Source: Vibrio brasiliensis LMG 20546
Lineage (GTDB): Bacteria; Pseudomonadota; Gammaproteobacteria; Enterobacterales; Vibrionaceae
Direction of reading: 5' to 3'
Length of the DNA stretch: 64,000 nucleotides
Assembly: GCF_000189255.1 (NCBI RefSeq)
Contig: NZ_AEVS01000028.1
Span: 1-64,000, forward strand
The notes beneath the pieces are model-generated. The model was not told the DNA's origin, did not search any database, and was given only the letters and a program-made list of their open reading frames with translations. A program made the position numbers and the translations under genes. This document shows, one piece after another, positions 9,067 through 18,850 of the stretch. Each line of letters opens with the position of its first letter. Position 1 is the stretch's first letter.

Positions 9067-9735
9067 TTAACGACAAAGCAGGTTATGCTCTGTATTCAGA
9101 ATCGATTCCATCGCTTTTTGGTAGGACGTCTCAACCGACTCCCTTGAGCTTGAACGAACCCCCAAATACTCAAGTTTGCCATCGCCAATACCGTAGACAA
9201 CACCATGAATTTCAACTTCTTGGCCACGCTCCCAAGCATTCTGCAAAATGGTTGAGTTTCCTAAGTTGTAGACCTGTTCCGCGACGTTAATTTCACCCAG
9301 TTTATCTGCTCGCTTATCTGCAGGCATCTCATCCAGATAGGTGCGATGTTTGAAGTAGAGATCACGAATGTGTAATAGCCAGTTATTGATTAAACCCAGT
9401 TGAGGGTTGTCAATCGCGGCATTAACTCCACCACAGCCGTAGTGACCACATACGATAATATGCTTCACTTTAAGTACATCGACTGCGTATTGCACAACTG
9501 ACAGGCAGTTCAGATCAGTATGAATGACCTGATTAGCCACGTTGCGGTGAACAAACAGTTCTCCAGAGTAAAGTCCGGTCAGTCGTTCAGCCGGTACACG
9601 GCTATCAGAACAACCAATCCAAAGAAAGCCCGGGCTTTGACCTTCTTCTAATTTCGCAAAGTACTCAGGGCGCTCTGCTTTTATTGATTCTGACCATTTG
9701 GAATTGTTTTCAAATAGCTGTTTTATTTCCGGCAT
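9067..9735 (-). CDS. can: Beta-class carbonic anhydrase
   Basis: 222 aa zinc enzyme interconverting CO2 and bicarbonate, similar to E. coli Can (220 aa). With the ATG start at 9735 ([11 protein letters not shown]) the zinc ligands fall at Cys42, Asp44, His98 and Cys101, the same numbers as in E. coli, which supports this start over the GTG three codons upstream. Motifs seen are [18 protein letters not shown] and CGHYGCGG. The gene is divergent from a SulP anion transporter 413 bp away, suggesting bicarbonate handling. It shares a bidirectional terminator with hpt. Confidence 0.96.
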   Translation of the reverse strand: MPEIKQLFENNSKWSESIKAERPEYFAKLEEGQSPGFLWIGCSDSRVPAERLTGLYSGELFVHRNVANQVIHTDLNCLSVVQYAVDVLKVKHIIVCGHYGCGGVNAAIDNPQLGLINNWLLHIRDLYFKHRTYLDEMPADKRADKLGEINVAEQVYNLGNSTILQNAWERGQEVEIHGVVYGIGDGKLEYLGVRSSSRESVETSYQKAMESILNTEHNLLCR

Positions 9736-10148
9736 TTCGTTCACAACCTTTAAAAAATACTTGCACCACTATACACAATGTTACAATTTCCTTCCCAGTT
9801 AAATTGGCCAAAAAGGCACTCATCTGACGTGTTTGAGCGCTAAAAATCATAAACTTAGTAGCTATCCTAACAAATGGTTATAAAGTATGAGTTATGGGAT
9901 GTGATTAACACTTATCTCTGCTCGATAACATTTGGTAAAGTGATAAAGTTAGCGACATTTCGCAGCAGTTAGCATGCATATCGCGTTATGTTCGCCTATA
10001 AATTTTAAGGTTATTATATTGGCGATTGAGATTGATCGACATAACCTTAAAGTAAGATGTTGTAATACTCAGACATGCTGCACAGGTGCGGCTGAAAAAG
10101 CTGTTACTTAAGTGTTTGAGTGTGGAATGAAAAGCATGGAGCAAAGTT
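9736..10148. other. Divergent can-sulP intergenic region (413 bp)
   Basis: AT-rich region between two divergent genes that must contain both promoters. I see no repeat, ORF of note or recognised operator. A long antisense frame entering from the sulP gene (9986-11071, minus) is a shadow of that gene. Confidence 0.6.
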
Positions 10149-11819
10149 GTGTTCGCGAGTCGTTTTGAAGACATGAATCTCAGAGGAGATTTATTTGGTG
10201 GTGTAACCACGGCTATTATCTCGTTACCGTTGGCTCTGGCTTTCGGTGTTGCTTCTGGTGCGGGTGCCGAAGCGGGTCTTTGGGGCGCCATTATGGTCGG
10301 GCTTTTTGCCTCCCTGTTTGGTGGCTCGAATACCTTAATCTCTGAGCCTACCGGCCCGATGACAGTTATCATGACTGCAGTCTTAACCAGTATGATGGCC
10401 AAGTATCCAGAGACGGGGATGGCAATGACCTTTACCGTCGTAATGATGGCAGGTGCATTCCAGGTTCTACTAGGCACGCTTAAGCTCGGAAAGTACGTCA
10501 CTTTAATGCCATATAGCGTTATCTCCGGTTTTATGTCGGGAATTGGCGTGATACTAATTATTCTCCAATTATCACCGTTACTTGGCCATGCAGCCCCTGC
10601 AGGCGGGGTGATGGGAACCCTTTCAGCCCTGCCTGAAACGGTCGCTAATATGAAGTTTAGCGAGCTATTTTTAGGTCTGCTTACACTCGGAATTCTCTTT
10701 TTCTTCCCTAAGAAGTATCGCAAGTATGTGCCTGCCCAATTGGTGGCGTTAGTTGCAGTAACTCTGCTTTCAGTTATCTTTTTCGATATTGATTCGATTC
10801 GTCGTATTGGTGAAATTCCTGCTGGTTTACCTTCATTAGTCATCCCACACATCGACGCATCAATGTTTACTGAAATGGTCATAGATGCTCTGGTTCTGGG
10901 TACTCTGGGCTGTATTGATACCCTGCTGACCGCCGTGATTGGTGACTCACTAACCCGTAAAGAACACGATTCTGACAAAGAGCTGCGTGGCCAGGGACTC
11001 GCCAACATGATCTCAGGTCTGTTTGGCGCATTGCCAGGTGCAGGTGCGACTATGGGCACAGTGACCAACATTCAGGTTGGCGCTCGCTCGCCATTATCTG
11101 GGGTGATACGCGCCTTAATGCTGGCACTGGTAGTTCTGGTTGCTGGTGGGCTGACTGAACCTATTCCAATGGCGGTACTGGCTGGTATTGCAGTATATGT
11201 TGGTTTTAACATTCTGGACTGGAGCTTTATTCAGCGCGCTCACAAGGTCAGCTTTGCCGGTATGGCGATCATGTATGGTGTAATGCTACTGACGGTATTT
11301 GTCGACTTAATTGCTGCGGTTGGTTTGGGGGTATTTATCTCTAACATCATCATCATCGAACGTTTGAGCCGTGAGCAGGCTCGTCAAGTTAAGGCAATCA
11401 GTGATGCCGATGAGGATGACGTCCCTCTTAGTGATAGCGAGCGTGGTTTGCTCGATATGGCTAATGGAAAAGTACTGTTCTTCTACCTCTCTGGGCCGAT
11501 GATTTTCAGTGTATCAAAAGCGATTTCTCGTCAGCATACCAGTATCTCGGATTATGAAGTGATGATTCTCGATCTGACCGATGTGCCTATGATTGACGTT
11601 ACTGTTGGTCTGGCGCTAGAGAATGCGATTAAAGATGCACTGGATGCTAACTGTCAGGTTTACCTGTTATGTCCGAATGATAAAACGCGTCAGCAACTTG
11701 AGAAGTTCCATGTGATTGATTTAGTGCCAGATGAGAACACCTACAAGTTCCGTTACGAGGCTCTGAAAGCAGCGGTTAAACATGTTGAGACTGATGAACA
11801 TCAACAGCAGGCAATCTAA
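10149..11819 (+). CDS. SulP-family anion transporter with STAS domain, probable bicarbonate importer
   Basis: 556 aa inner-membrane protein. Residues 1-390 hold many hydrophobic segments of the SulP/SLC26 core, with the conserved start GDLFGGVTTAIISLPLALAFGVASGAG. A C-terminal cytoplasmic STAS domain covers about 440-540 (VMILDLTDVPMIDVTVGLALENAI). The start is GTG at 10149 with GGAG seven bases upstream. SulP members carry sulfate, bicarbonate, chloride or dicarboxylates; the divergent carbonic anhydrase gene points to bicarbonate. Substrate is inference. It is followed by its own terminator and is not obviously in an operon. Confidence 0.9.
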   Translation: MFASRFEDMNLRGDLFGGVTTAIISLPLALAFGVASGAGAEAGLWGAIMVGLFASLFGGSNTLISEPTGPMTVIMTAVLTSMMAKYPETGMAMTFTVVMMAGAFQVLLGTLKLGKYVTLMPYSVISGFMSGIGVILIILQLSPLLGHAAPAGGVMGTLSALPETVANMKFSELFLGLLTLGILFFFPKKYRKYVPAQLVALVAVTLLSVIFFDIDSIRRIGEIPAGLPSLVIPHIDASMFTEMVIDALVLGTLGCIDTLLTAVIGDSLTRKEHDSDKELRGQGLANMISGLFGALPGAGATMGTVTNIQVGARSPLSGVIRALMLALVVLVAGGLTEPIPMAVLAGIAVYVGFNILDWSFIQRAHKVSFAGMAIMYGVMLLTVFVDLIAAVGLGVFISNIIIIERLSREQARQVKAISDADEDDVPLSDSERGLLDMANGKVLFFYLSGPMIFSVSKAISRQHTSISDYEVMILDLTDVPMIDVTVGLALENAIKDALDANCQVYLLCPNDKTRQQLEKFHVIDLVPDENTYKFRYEALKAAVKHVETDEHQQQAI

Positions 11820-11840
11820 GCGTTTGATTGGATCTTAGCG

Positions 11841-11875
11841 AAACGCCATCGAGGAAACTTGATGGCGTTTTTTAT
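11841..11875 (+). terminator. Terminator after the SulP gene
   Basis: AAACGCCATC / GATGGCGTTT, a 10-bp perfect stem with a 10-base loop (11841-11870), followed by TTTATT. It is 21 bp after the stop. Confidence 0.9.
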
Positions 11876-11991
11876 TGTTCCCTTACTGAGGTGATTGTTA
11901 TTTCCAAAATATTCGAAAGGTTTAATTGTAATCATCGTTATTCAACGATAAACTGCATTTCGAATAAGCAAAGCAATGGCAGTTGTCACTT

Positions 11992-12909
11992 ATGTATGCA
12001 TTAGAAATAGAACAGCTTCGCAAGACCTACGCCGGGGGATTTGAAGCGTTAAAAGGCATTAGTTTGAATGTCAAAAAAGGCGACTTTTACGCCTTACTTG
12101 GTCCTAATGGAGCAGGAAAATCGACCACGATCGGGGTGATTTCTTCACTGGTTAATAAGACCTCGGGTCAGGTAAAAGTATTTGGTTTTGATATCGACAA
12201 AGATCTTGAGCTAGCCAAGCAAAACTTAGGTTTAGTCCCACAAGAATTCAATTTCAACCAGTTTGAAACGGTAGAACAGATTGTCTTACAGCAGGCTGGT
12301 TATTACGGCGTATCTAAGTCTTTAGCCAAAGAAAGAGCTAAAAAATACCTAACTAAACTAGATTTGTGGGAAAAGCGTAGCGAACGTGCGCGTAACTTGT
12401 CTGGTGGTATGAAGCGACGCCTAATGATTGCCCGCGCTTTAATGCATGAGCCGCAATTGTTGATCCTCGACGAACCAACCGCTGGTGTGGATATCGAACT
12501 GCGTCGCTCGATGTGGGAATTTCTCAAAGAGATCAACCAACAGCAAGGGATCACTATCATTCTGACGACCCACTATCTGGAAGAAGCAGAAATGTTGTGT
12601 CGCAACATCGGTATCATCAACAAGGGTGAGCTGATTGAGAACACTACAATGAAAGATCTACTCGGTAAACTGCATGTTGAGACCTTTATTCTTGATCTTG
12701 AAGAAGGCTCTTCACAACCAAACCTGAAGGGTGTGAACAGTCAGACTTTTACCAATGGATCATTGGAGATCGAAATTGAGAAAAGTCAGGGACTGAACGA
12801 TATTTTTGCTCAGCTATCTCAGCAAGGGATCAAAGTACTATCGATGCGTAACAAGGCCAACCGCCTTGAAGAGCTGTTTGTGAGTATTGTAAGAGAAGGG
12901 GGCCAATAA
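11992..12909 (+). CDS. yadG: ABC-2 type exporter ATP-binding protein (YadG)
   Basis: 305 aa ATPase closely resembling E. coli YadG. Walker A is GPNGAGKST, the signature is LSGGMKRR, Walker B is LLILDEPTAG and the H-loop is TTHYLEEAEM. The C-terminal tail (about 230-300) ends RLEELFVSIV as in YadG. I choose the ATG at 11992 (MYALEIEQL), though a TTG three codons upstream is open and no strong Shine-Dalgarno separates them. The permease yadH starts one base after the stop, so they form one operon. The substrate is not known for this family. Confidence 0.93.
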   Translation: MYALEIEQLRKTYAGGFEALKGISLNVKKGDFYALLGPNGAGKSTTIGVISSLVNKTSGQVKVFGFDIDKDLELAKQNLGLVPQEFNFNQFETVEQIVLQQAGYYGVSKSLAKERAKKYLTKLDLWEKRSERARNLSGGMKRRLMIARALMHEPQLLILDEPTAGVDIELRRSMWEFLKEINQQQGITIILTTHYLEEAEMLCRNIGIINKGELIENTTMKDLLGKLHVETFILDLEEGSSQPNLKGVNSQTFTNGSLEIEIEKSQGLNDIFAQLSQQGIKVLSMRNKANRLEELFVSIVREGGQ

Positions 12910-12910
12910 T

Positions 12911-13681
12911 ATGTACCGCTTATATTGGACGGCGTTTATTAGCCTGCTGACTAAAGAAGTGAATCGCTTTACTCGCATCTGGGTTCAGACTTTAGTTCCG
13001 CCAGCGATTACTATGACGCTTTACTTCATCATTTTCGGTAGCCTGATTGGCTCACGCATTGGTGAAATGAACGGCTTTAGCTACATGGAATACATTGTTC
13101 CTGGTTTGATCATGATGTCGGTGATCACCAACTCCTATTCGAATGTGGCGTCCTCTTTCTTTAGCGCTAAGTTCCAGAAAAACATCGAAGAGTTGCTGGT
13201 AGCGCCAGTACCAAACTATGTGATCATTTTAGGTTTCGTAATGGGCGGTGTGGTGCGTGGTTTACTGGTCGGCACAATCGTAACCTTTGTATCGCTGTTC
13301 TTCGTCGATCTTCAGGTCGATCACTGGGGCATTATTATCGCAACTGTGTTTATGACTTCGGTAGTCTTTGCCTTAGGCGGTTTGATCAATGCTGTTTATG
13401 CTAAGACCTTCGATGATATCTCGATTATCCCGACCTTTGTCTTAACGCCATTGACTTATCTTGGCGGGGTTTTCTACTCAATCAGCCTGTTGCCGGAATT
13501 CTGGCAGGGTGTGTCTAAGATCAACCCAATCGTCTACATGGTTAACGCTTTCCGTTACGGTTTCCTTGGTGTGTCGGATGTGGGCATTGTGACCTCATTC
13601 AGCGTACTCGGTGTGTTTGTTGTTGTGCTATATGGTGTGGCCCACTACCTGGTCACGCGAGGCATTGGTTTACGTAGCTAA
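12911..13681 (+). CDS. yadH: ABC-2 type exporter permease (YadH)
   Basis: 256 aa membrane protein with about six hydrophobic segments and the ABC-2 permease signature region LTPLTYLGGVFYSISLLPEFWQ. It pairs with YadG directly upstream and matches E. coli YadH in length and order. The start ATG follows GGGGCCAATAAT. The exporter's substrate is unknown. The gene ends at a strong terminator shared with panC. Confidence 0.93.
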   Translation: MYRLYWTAFISLLTKEVNRFTRIWVQTLVPPAITMTLYFIIFGSLIGSRIGEMNGFSYMEYIVPGLIMMSVITNSYSNVASSFFSAKFQKNIEELLVAPVPNYVIILGFVMGGVVRGLLVGTIVTFVSLFFVDLQVDHWGIIIATVFMTSVVFALGGLINAVYAKTFDDISIIPTFVLTPLTYLGGVFYSISLLPEFWQGVSKINPIVYMVNAFRYGFLGVSDVGIVTSFSVLGVFVVVLYGVAHYLVTRGIGLRS

Positions 13682-13700
13682 CACACTGTTTAGATGAATA

Positions 13701-13735
13701 AAAAAGGGTTGCCACATGGCAACCCTTTTTTTTGT
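13701..13735. terminator. Bidirectional terminator between yadH and panC
   Basis: AAAAAGGGTTGCCA / TGGCAACCCTTTTT forms a 14-bp perfect stem (13701-13730) with A-run and T-run flanks. It serves yadH on plus and panC on minus. Confidence 0.93.
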
Positions 13736-13745
13736 CTTGTTACGC

Positions 13746-14648
13746 TTACTCAGATGCATTAGCAGAAGAGTCTGAGACCTCTTCTTCTTTAGCCTCAACC
13801 GCCAGTTCAACCACTTGATTGTCGATTAGGCGAGCTTTACCGAGGAAAGCAGACATTAGAATCACTGCCTGAGTCGATTCTGCTGAAATAGCCTGCAGTG
13901 TACGCGCGTCACGGATGAAGATCTCATCAGGCTGCAGGCCTGCAGCACGTAACTGATCGCTGGCATCTTCGATAACAGATGCGTAGTCGTCACGACCTCC
14001 ACGGATTGCACTGCTGATCCAACGCATAGTACGAGCAAGAACAGGCGCACGCTGACGTTCATCTATCGTTAGCAGGCCGTTGCGCGAGCTCATTGCCAGC
14101 CCATCCATTTCTCGAACCGTTGGTACACCAATGATCTCGATATCAAGTGCCAGATCTTCGGTCATCTTGCGAATGATAGCGAGTTGTTGGAAGTCTTTCT
14201 CACCAAAACAGGCTACGTCAGGCTGAACGATATTGAACAGCTTGGTTACAACGGTCGAAACACCACGGAAGTGACCCGGACGGGATGCGCCTTCAAGCAT
14301 GTTAGAAAGGACAGGCACTTCCACACTGGTCTGGTTTTCTACCCCAAGTGGGTAGATGATTTCTGGCGTAGGAGTAAAGACCAGTTCAACGCCTTCAGTG
14401 GTTAACTTACTTAAGTCATCCTCTAAAGTGCGTGGATAGCTGTTGAGGTCATCTGCGCGGTCAAACTGCATAGGGTTAACAAAGATGCTAACCACAACAA
14501 TATCAGCATTCTCGCGAGCTTTACGAACCAGTGTTAGGTGACCTTCGTGAAGGTTGCCCATTGTTGGTACAAACGCAATTTTACGACCATCGCGTTTGTG
14601 TTGTTTGATTTGCTCACGCAGAGCGGAAATTTCAGCAAAAGTTTGCAT
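13746..14648 (-). CDS. panC: Pantothenate synthetase
   Basis: 300 aa enzyme joining pantoate and beta-alanine with ATP. Family motifs are [15 protein letters not shown] (HIGH-like), [31 protein letters not shown] and SSRN. I start at the ATG at 14648 because AAGGA lies nine bases upstream; the in-frame ATG at 14657 directly abuts that Shine-Dalgarno. The C-terminus carries an acidic extension ([16 protein letters not shown]) beyond the usual end near VELA. It follows panB by 12 bp. The panD gene that sits next to panC in E. coli is absent. Confidence 0.96.
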   Translation of the reverse strand: MQTFAEISALREQIKQHKRDGRKIAFVPTMGNLHEGHLTLVRKARENADIVVVSIFVNPMQFDRADDLNSYPRTLEDDLSKLTTEGVELVFTPTPEIIYPLGVENQTSVEVPVLSNMLEGASRPGHFRGVSTVVTKLFNIVQPDVACFGEKDFQQLAIIRKMTEDLALDIEIIGVPTVREMDGLAMSSRNGLLTIDERQRAPVLARTMRWISSAIRGGRDDYASVIEDASDQLRAAGLQPDEIFIRDARTLQAISAESTQAVILMSAFLGKARLIDNQVVELAVEAKEEEVSDSSANASE

Positions 14649-14660
14649 GACTATCATTCC

Positions 14661-15455
14661 TTACGCGATGGTATGTGCTTCGTCAGGGAAGGCACCGCTT
14701 TCAACATCTTGCTTGTATTTAGCAACCGCTTTGCGCATGTCGCCTGTTTCAGCAAGGAAGTTTTTAGAGAATTTTGGCATGTAGTTCGCTGCAATACCGA
14801 ACATATCGTGCATAACCAGGATCTGACCATCGGTCACATTACCTGCACCAATACCGATGACTGGTACATCACAGACTTCCGTGATTCGTGCTGCCAGCTC
14901 TTGTGGAACACATTCAAGCAGAATGATTTGAGCACCAGCTTCTTGCAGAGCAAGGGCATCGCGTACCATGCGATCGGCTTTATCCTGTTCACGGCCCTGA
15001 ACTTTAAAGCCGCCAAAGATATTCACTGACTGAGGCGTTAGGCCAAGGTGCGCACACACAGGCACCGCACGTTCTGTCAGCATTTTTACAGTTTCGACTA
15101 GCCAGTCGCCACCTTCAATTTTAACCATATTAGCGCCAGCACGCATTAATGCTGCTGCGCTCTCACAAGCCTGTTCAGGCGTTGCGTAGCTCATAAATGG
15201 CATATCAGCCATTAATAGACAATTCGGGCTACCAGCGCGCACACAGCGAGTGTGGTAGGCAATGTCGTCCACAGTCACTGGCAAGGTGTCACGAGTGCCT
15301 TGCAAAACCATTCCCAGTGAGTCGCCAACTAGCAGTACTGGCATCTCTTGGCTTTCGAATAGTTGAGCAAAGCTCGCATCGTAAGCGGTGGAAGTGGCAA
15401 ATTTACGACCTTCTTGCTTCCATTTCATCAAGTCGCTAATTGTAATTTTTTTCAT
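14661..15455 (-). CDS. panB: Ketopantoate hydroxymethyltransferase
   Basis: 264 aa, the usual PanB length. Transfers a hydroxymethyl group from methylene-THF to 2-ketoisovalerate, the first step of pantothenate synthesis. Conserved stretches include [34 protein letters not shown] and [10 protein letters not shown]. It lies between folK and panC on the minus strand with short gaps (22 bp and 12 bp), so panB-panC are cotranscribed and folK is probably part of the same unit. Confidence 0.97.
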   Translation of the reverse strand: MKKITISDLMKWKQEGRKFATSTAYDASFAQLFESQEMPVLLVGDSLGMVLQGTRDTLPVTVDDIAYHTRCVRAGSPNCLLMADMPFMSYATPEQACESAAALMRAGANMVKIEGGDWLVETVKMLTERAVPVCAHLGLTPQSVNIFGGFKVQGREQDKADRMVRDALALQEAGAQIILLECVPQELAARITEVCDVPVIGIGAGNVTDGQILVMHDMFGIAANYMPKFSKNFLAETGDMRKAVAKYKQDVESGAFPDEAHTIA

Positions 15456-15477
15456 GATTTTTCCTTACAGGAGTTGG

Positions 15478-15963
15478 CTATGATTGCCAAATACGCAGAC
15501 CGTTTTGCTCGACGACTTTAAGTAAGTCTTCCAGTCTGGTCCCACATGGGAGGGTTAAATTTGGTGCGATTTCTGCGAGCGGGTAGAGCACGAATTCACG
15601 CTCTTTCATTCCATAATGAGGAACGACCAAACGCTCGGAATCAATCACCTCATTGCCATAAAGAATTAAATCGAGATCTAAGGTTCTTGGGCCCCAGCGT
15701 TCTTCTTTACGGACACGCCCTTGTTCTAGTTCAATTGCCTGTGTGCAATCGAGTAGTTCAAGCGGCGTTAATTCGGTTTTAATTTCGACGACTGCGTTGA
15801 TGTAGTCCGGTTGGTTCTGAGGCCCCATCGGTGTACTGCTGTACAGAGAGGAGGTTTTGACGAACTCGGACTTTGGTAGTTGTTTTAAGGCATCAATAGC
15901 CGCATTCGCTTGTGAGACAGGATCACTAAGATTACTGCCTACCGCGATAAATACTGAAATCAT
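15478..15963 (-). CDS. folK: 6-hydroxymethyl-7,8-dihydropterin pyrophosphokinase
   Basis: 161 aa folate-pathway enzyme transferring pyrophosphate from ATP to hydroxymethyl-dihydropterin. Recognised by VGSNL near the N-terminus, the SSLYSSTPMGPQNQPDYINAV region and WGPRTLDLDLILYG. Its ATG overlaps the pcnB stop by four bases (ATGA), a sign of translational coupling. The order pcnB-folK-panB-panC is as in E. coli. Confidence 0.96.
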   Translation of the reverse strand: MISVFIAVGSNLSDPVSQANAAIDALKQLPKSEFVKTSSLYSSTPMGPQNQPDYINAVVEIKTELTPLELLDCTQAIELEQGRVRKEERWGPRTLDLDLILYGNEVIDSERLVVPHYGMKEREFVLYPLAEIAPNLTLPCGTRLEDLLKVVEQNGLRIWQS

Positions 15964-17321
15964 GATGATGCCTTCGGCTTCTTCTTACGGTAGTTCTTAC
16001 GGCGGCGTGGCTTTGGCTGACCTTCTGCTGATGAGTCGAGATCGGCAACCATCGCCTGGCGCATGTTGCGGCCAGCGTTCTGGAATGTTTCCCACCACTT
16101 AGCGAGCTGCTCTGTTTCGCCTTGTTCAACTTCACCACGCATTTCGAGGAAGTCAAAACCAGCACGGAACTTGTTAAGCTCCATCAGGCGGAAAGCACGT
16201 TTACCGTTTCGACGAGGCATACGCAGTTGAAGCTGCCAGATTTCACGAATCGTCGCAGTGTGACGGCGTGGGATAGCAATGGTGCGTACCTGATCGTCAA
16301 GTACGTAGTTGCTTGCTTCCATAATCGCGTCGTAGAAAGAGAGCTTACGCTTCTCCATCAACTGTTTTGCTTTTTCCTGTAGTGGGTACCACAGCATCGC
16401 TGCAAACATAAAGGCAGGATTGATGCGCTTACCTTCTTCGATGCGTTGATCGGTAGAATCAAGAACCAGATCCAACATTTGCTCTGTTGGCGATGAGTAA
16501 TCTTCAGTGAAGAACTCTGCAATAGTCGGGAATAGCTGCTGGAATAGGTTGTATTCACGCATTAGGTGATAGGTTTCAAGACCATGACCAGACTGCAGCA
16601 TCTTAAGTGACTCTTCATACAGGCGCGCAGCAGGGATTTCTTGCAGGAGCGTAGCCAGCTCTTCAATCGGTGCTGCTGTGTCTTCTTCGATATCAAAGTC
16701 AAGTTTCACGGCAAAGCGGATCGCACGTAGCATACGCACTGGATCTTCGCGATAACGAGTATCTGGGTCGCCAATCAAACGAATGAGCTTGTCTTCTAAA
16801 TCTTCGATACCGCCAGCGTAGTCGTGAATCGAGTAATCGCCGATGTTGTAGTACATCGCGTTAACGGTAAAGTCACGACGTTCGGCGTCTTCGTCTATTG
16901 TTCCGTAGACGTTATCACGCAGCAGCATGCCTTCTTTAGACTGCTGAGAAACGTTCTTGCTTGGCTCCTGGTGGTGACCACGGAAGGTGGCAACTTCGAT
17001 AATATCGCGGCCAAACATAATGTGCGCGAGGCGGAAACGGCGGCCAATCAGTCGACAGTTTTTAAACAGCTGTCTGATTTGTTCTGGTGTTGCGTTGGTC
17101 GCGATATCAAAATCTTTTGGCTGCTGAGACAGCAGTAGGTCGCGAACACCGCCTCCGACAAGATATGCCTCGAAGCCTGCACCATGAAGACGGTATAGCA
17201 CCTTCAATGCATTATCACTGATCTGTTTGCGCGAGATATTGTGCTCTTGGCGAGTAATAATATTTAGAGCGAGCTCAGGAAATGTTCCAGTTTCGCTGGG
17301 TGTATAATCGTTTTTATTCAT
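15960..17321 (-). CDS. pcnB: Poly(A) polymerase I
   Basis: About 453 aa nucleotidyltransferase that adds 3' poly(A) tails and promotes RNA decay. The catalytic head has LVGGGVRDLLL and the carboxylate pair in KDFDIATNATPEQ, followed by RFRLAHIMF and RDFTVNAMYYN. The C-terminus is Arg/Lys-rich (PKPRRRKNYRKKKPK), as usual. The start is uncertain: ATG at 17321 gives MNKNDYTP, ATG at 17327 adds two residues, and a TTG lies at 17345. None has a clear Shine-Dalgarno. E. coli pcnB also has an inefficient start. It overlaps folK by 4 bp. Confidence 0.94.
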   Translation of the reverse strand: MNKNDYTPSETGTFPELALNIITRQEHNISRKQISDNALKVLYRLHGAGFEAYLVGGGVRDLLLSQQPKDFDIATNATPEQIRQLFKNCRLIGRRFRLAHIMFGRDIIEVATFRGHHQEPSKNVSQQSKEGMLLRDNVYGTIDEDAERRDFTVNAMYYNIGDYSIHDYAGGIEDLEDKLIRLIGDPDTRYREDPVRMLRAIRFAVKLDFDIEEDTAAPIEELATLLQEIPAARLYEESLKMLQSGHGLETYHLMREYNLFQQLFPTIAEFFTEDYSSPTEQMLDLVLDSTDQRIEEGKRINPAFMFAAMLWYPLQEKAKQLMEKRKLSFYDAIMEASNYVLDDQVRTIAIPRRHTATIREIWQLQLRMPRRNGKRAFRLMELNKFRAGFDFLEMRGEVEQGETEQLAKWWETFQNAGRNMRQAMVADLDSSAEGQPKPRRRKNYRKKKPKASS

Positions 17322-17408
17322 GTGCATATGGCAATAATTGGTCAAACCAACTTTGCTTTAGTTTAATTTCTTAGGCCCATTAGGGGCGAATTTGCGGCTA
17401 ATAATAGC

Positions 17409-18299
17409 TTACAGCGAGCGGTTTGAGAATATTGGTGTGATCTCAGTCGATGAAGGCAACTGCGACACACGCCAGTTTTCTACACCCCAAAGGATGATTT
17501 CATCTAGGGTAGCTGCACTAATTTCCTTATCAATATCAAACCCTAAGAACCTCATTGCATCAATTAATGCTGGCTTAGGGTTGCTGTTATCAATCGCTTT
17601 TGCATGATTTTGTTTGGACAATTTTTGGCCATTATTATCAAGAGCTAAAGGCAGATGCAAATAGTTTACTGGCGTAATATCAAGCATTTGATAAAGGCTG
17701 ATTTGTCGTCCTGTCGGTTCAATCAGATCTGCGCCTCTCACCACTTCGGTAACACCTTGGTCAATATCATCCAATACTACCGCAAGGTTATAGGCAAATA
17801 AGCCGTCACGACGCTTTATAATAAAATCTTCATCAGCCAAAGCGGGTGGAATCGTCAAAGTTCCGTGACGTTTATCTTCAAACTGGTAAACCGGATGAGA
17901 CATACGCAGTCGAACAGCGCACTGCTCATGATTAGTCAGTTTTAAATCTCGGCAAGTGCCAGTATAAAAGCCACCAGACTCTTTAATCTGTTTACGCGTG
18001 CACTGGCATAAGTAAGCCTGACCTGAAGCCAGCCAACGGTCGATTTGGTCTTGATATAGTCCGTGGCGCTGACTTTGATATACCACCTCTCCATCCCAGT
18101 GAAGGTGATAAGCTTCCAGCGTTTGCAAAATAAGCGAACTTGCCCCCGGCATTTCTCGCGGCGGGTCGAGGTCTTCAATTCTGACCAGCCATTTACCCTG
18201 ATTGGCTTTAGCTTGAAAGTAGCTACCAAGTGCAGCGATCAGTGAACCAAAATGAAGGGGCCCTGAAGGGGATGGGGCGAAGCGACCAATGTAACTCAT
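17409..18299 (-). CDS. gluQ: Glutamyl-Q tRNA(Asp) synthetase
   Basis: 296 aa truncated GluRS paralogue (YadB/GluQRS) that glutamylates the queuosine base of tRNA-Asp. Class-I motifs are FAPSPSGPLHFGSL (HIGH region) and QKLSKQNHA (KMSKS-like). A zinc site is visible in CQCTRKQ...YTGTC. The anticodon-binding domain of true GluRS is missing, which fits GluQ. It follows dksA on the minus strand as in E. coli, with a terminator-like hairpin between them, so it probably depends on readthrough or its own promoter. Confidence 0.95.
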   Translation of the reverse strand: MSYIGRFAPSPSGPLHFGSLIAALGSYFQAKANQGKWLVRIEDLDPPREMPGASSLILQTLEAYHLHWDGEVVYQSQRHGLYQDQIDRWLASGQAYLCQCTRKQIKESGGFYTGTCRDLKLTNHEQCAVRLRMSHPVYQFEDKRHGTLTIPPALADEDFIIKRRDGLFAYNLAVVLDDIDQGVTEVVRGADLIEPTGRQISLYQMLDITPVNYLHLPLALDNNGQKLSKQNHAKAIDNSNPKPALIDAMRFLGFDIDKEISAATLDEIILWGVENWRVSQLPSSTEITPIFSNRSL

Positions 18300-18334
18300 A
18301 GCATTATTGTATTGATGGGGATAACAAAACCAAA

Positions 18335-18354
18335 AAGGGAGCCAAGGCTCCCTT
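18335..18354 (-). terminator. dksA terminator
   Basis: Read on minus, AAGGGAGCC TT GGCTCCCTT forms a 9-bp perfect stem followed by TTTGG. It lies 23 bp beyond the dksA stop and ahead of gluQ, so it may act as a partial terminator inside the dksA-gluQ unit. Confidence 0.75.
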
Positions 18355-18377
18355 CAATAGTTATAGCAAAGTCTAGA

Positions 18378-18824
18378 TTAACCCTGCATTTGCTTCTCTT
18401 TGATTTCTGCAAGAGTTTTACAGTCAATACAAAGGTCAGCAGTTGGACGTGCTTCTAGACGACGGATGCCGATTTCGACACCACAAGACTCACAGAAGCC
18501 AAAATCGTCTTCTTCGATCTTGTTAAGAGTCTTTTCAATTTTCTTGATTAGACGACGTTCGCGATCGCGGTTACGTAGTTCTAAGCTAAACTCTTCTTCC
18601 TGAGAAGCGCGGTCAACTGGATCTGGAAAGTTTGCTGCTTCATCCTGCATGTGGTGAACAGTGCGATCAACTTCTTCCCTGAGCTGGTTGCGCCAAGCGG
18701 ACAGAATTTTTGTAAAATGAGCCATCTGCTCAGGTGACATGTATTCTTCACCTGCTTTCTCTTGGTATGGCTCAACCCCTGCAATGGCTAGGATGCCTAG
18801 CGCTTTTTTCTTTGATTCTGGCAT
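18378..18824 (-). CDS. dksA: RNA polymerase-binding transcription factor DksA
   Basis: 148 aa (E. coli 151 aa). Binds the RNA polymerase secondary channel and acts with ppGpp in the stringent response. The coiled-coil tip motif DPVDRA is present (about residue 70). The C-terminal zinc finger is CESCGVEIG...CIDCK, with all four cysteines. AGGAGA precedes the ATG by six bases. The promoter lies in the 139-bp gap toward sfsA, where an orphan hairpin with a T-run is seen on the opposite strand. Confidence 0.98.
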   Translation of the reverse strand: MPESKKKALGILAIAGVEPYQEKAGEEYMSPEQMAHFTKILSAWRNQLREEVDRTVHHMQDEAANFPDPVDRASQEEEFSLELRNRDRERRLIKKIEKTLNKIEEDDFGFCESCGVEIGIRRLEARPTADLCIDCKTLAEIKEKQMQG

Positions 18825-18850
18825 GCAGCATCTCCTACTAACACCTAGTC

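Noticed and set aside
9986-11071. 361-codon open frame on minus, antisense to the SulP gene
   Set aside because: The product is Pro/Ser/Thr/Ile-rich with no domain, no ribosome site and covers a well-conserved transporter gene. It is a codon-bias shadow.
14538-15029. 163-codon open frame on plus opposite panB/panC
   Set aside because: It runs antisense across the panC start and panB, two certain genes. Composition and lack of a ribosome site mark it as a shadow.
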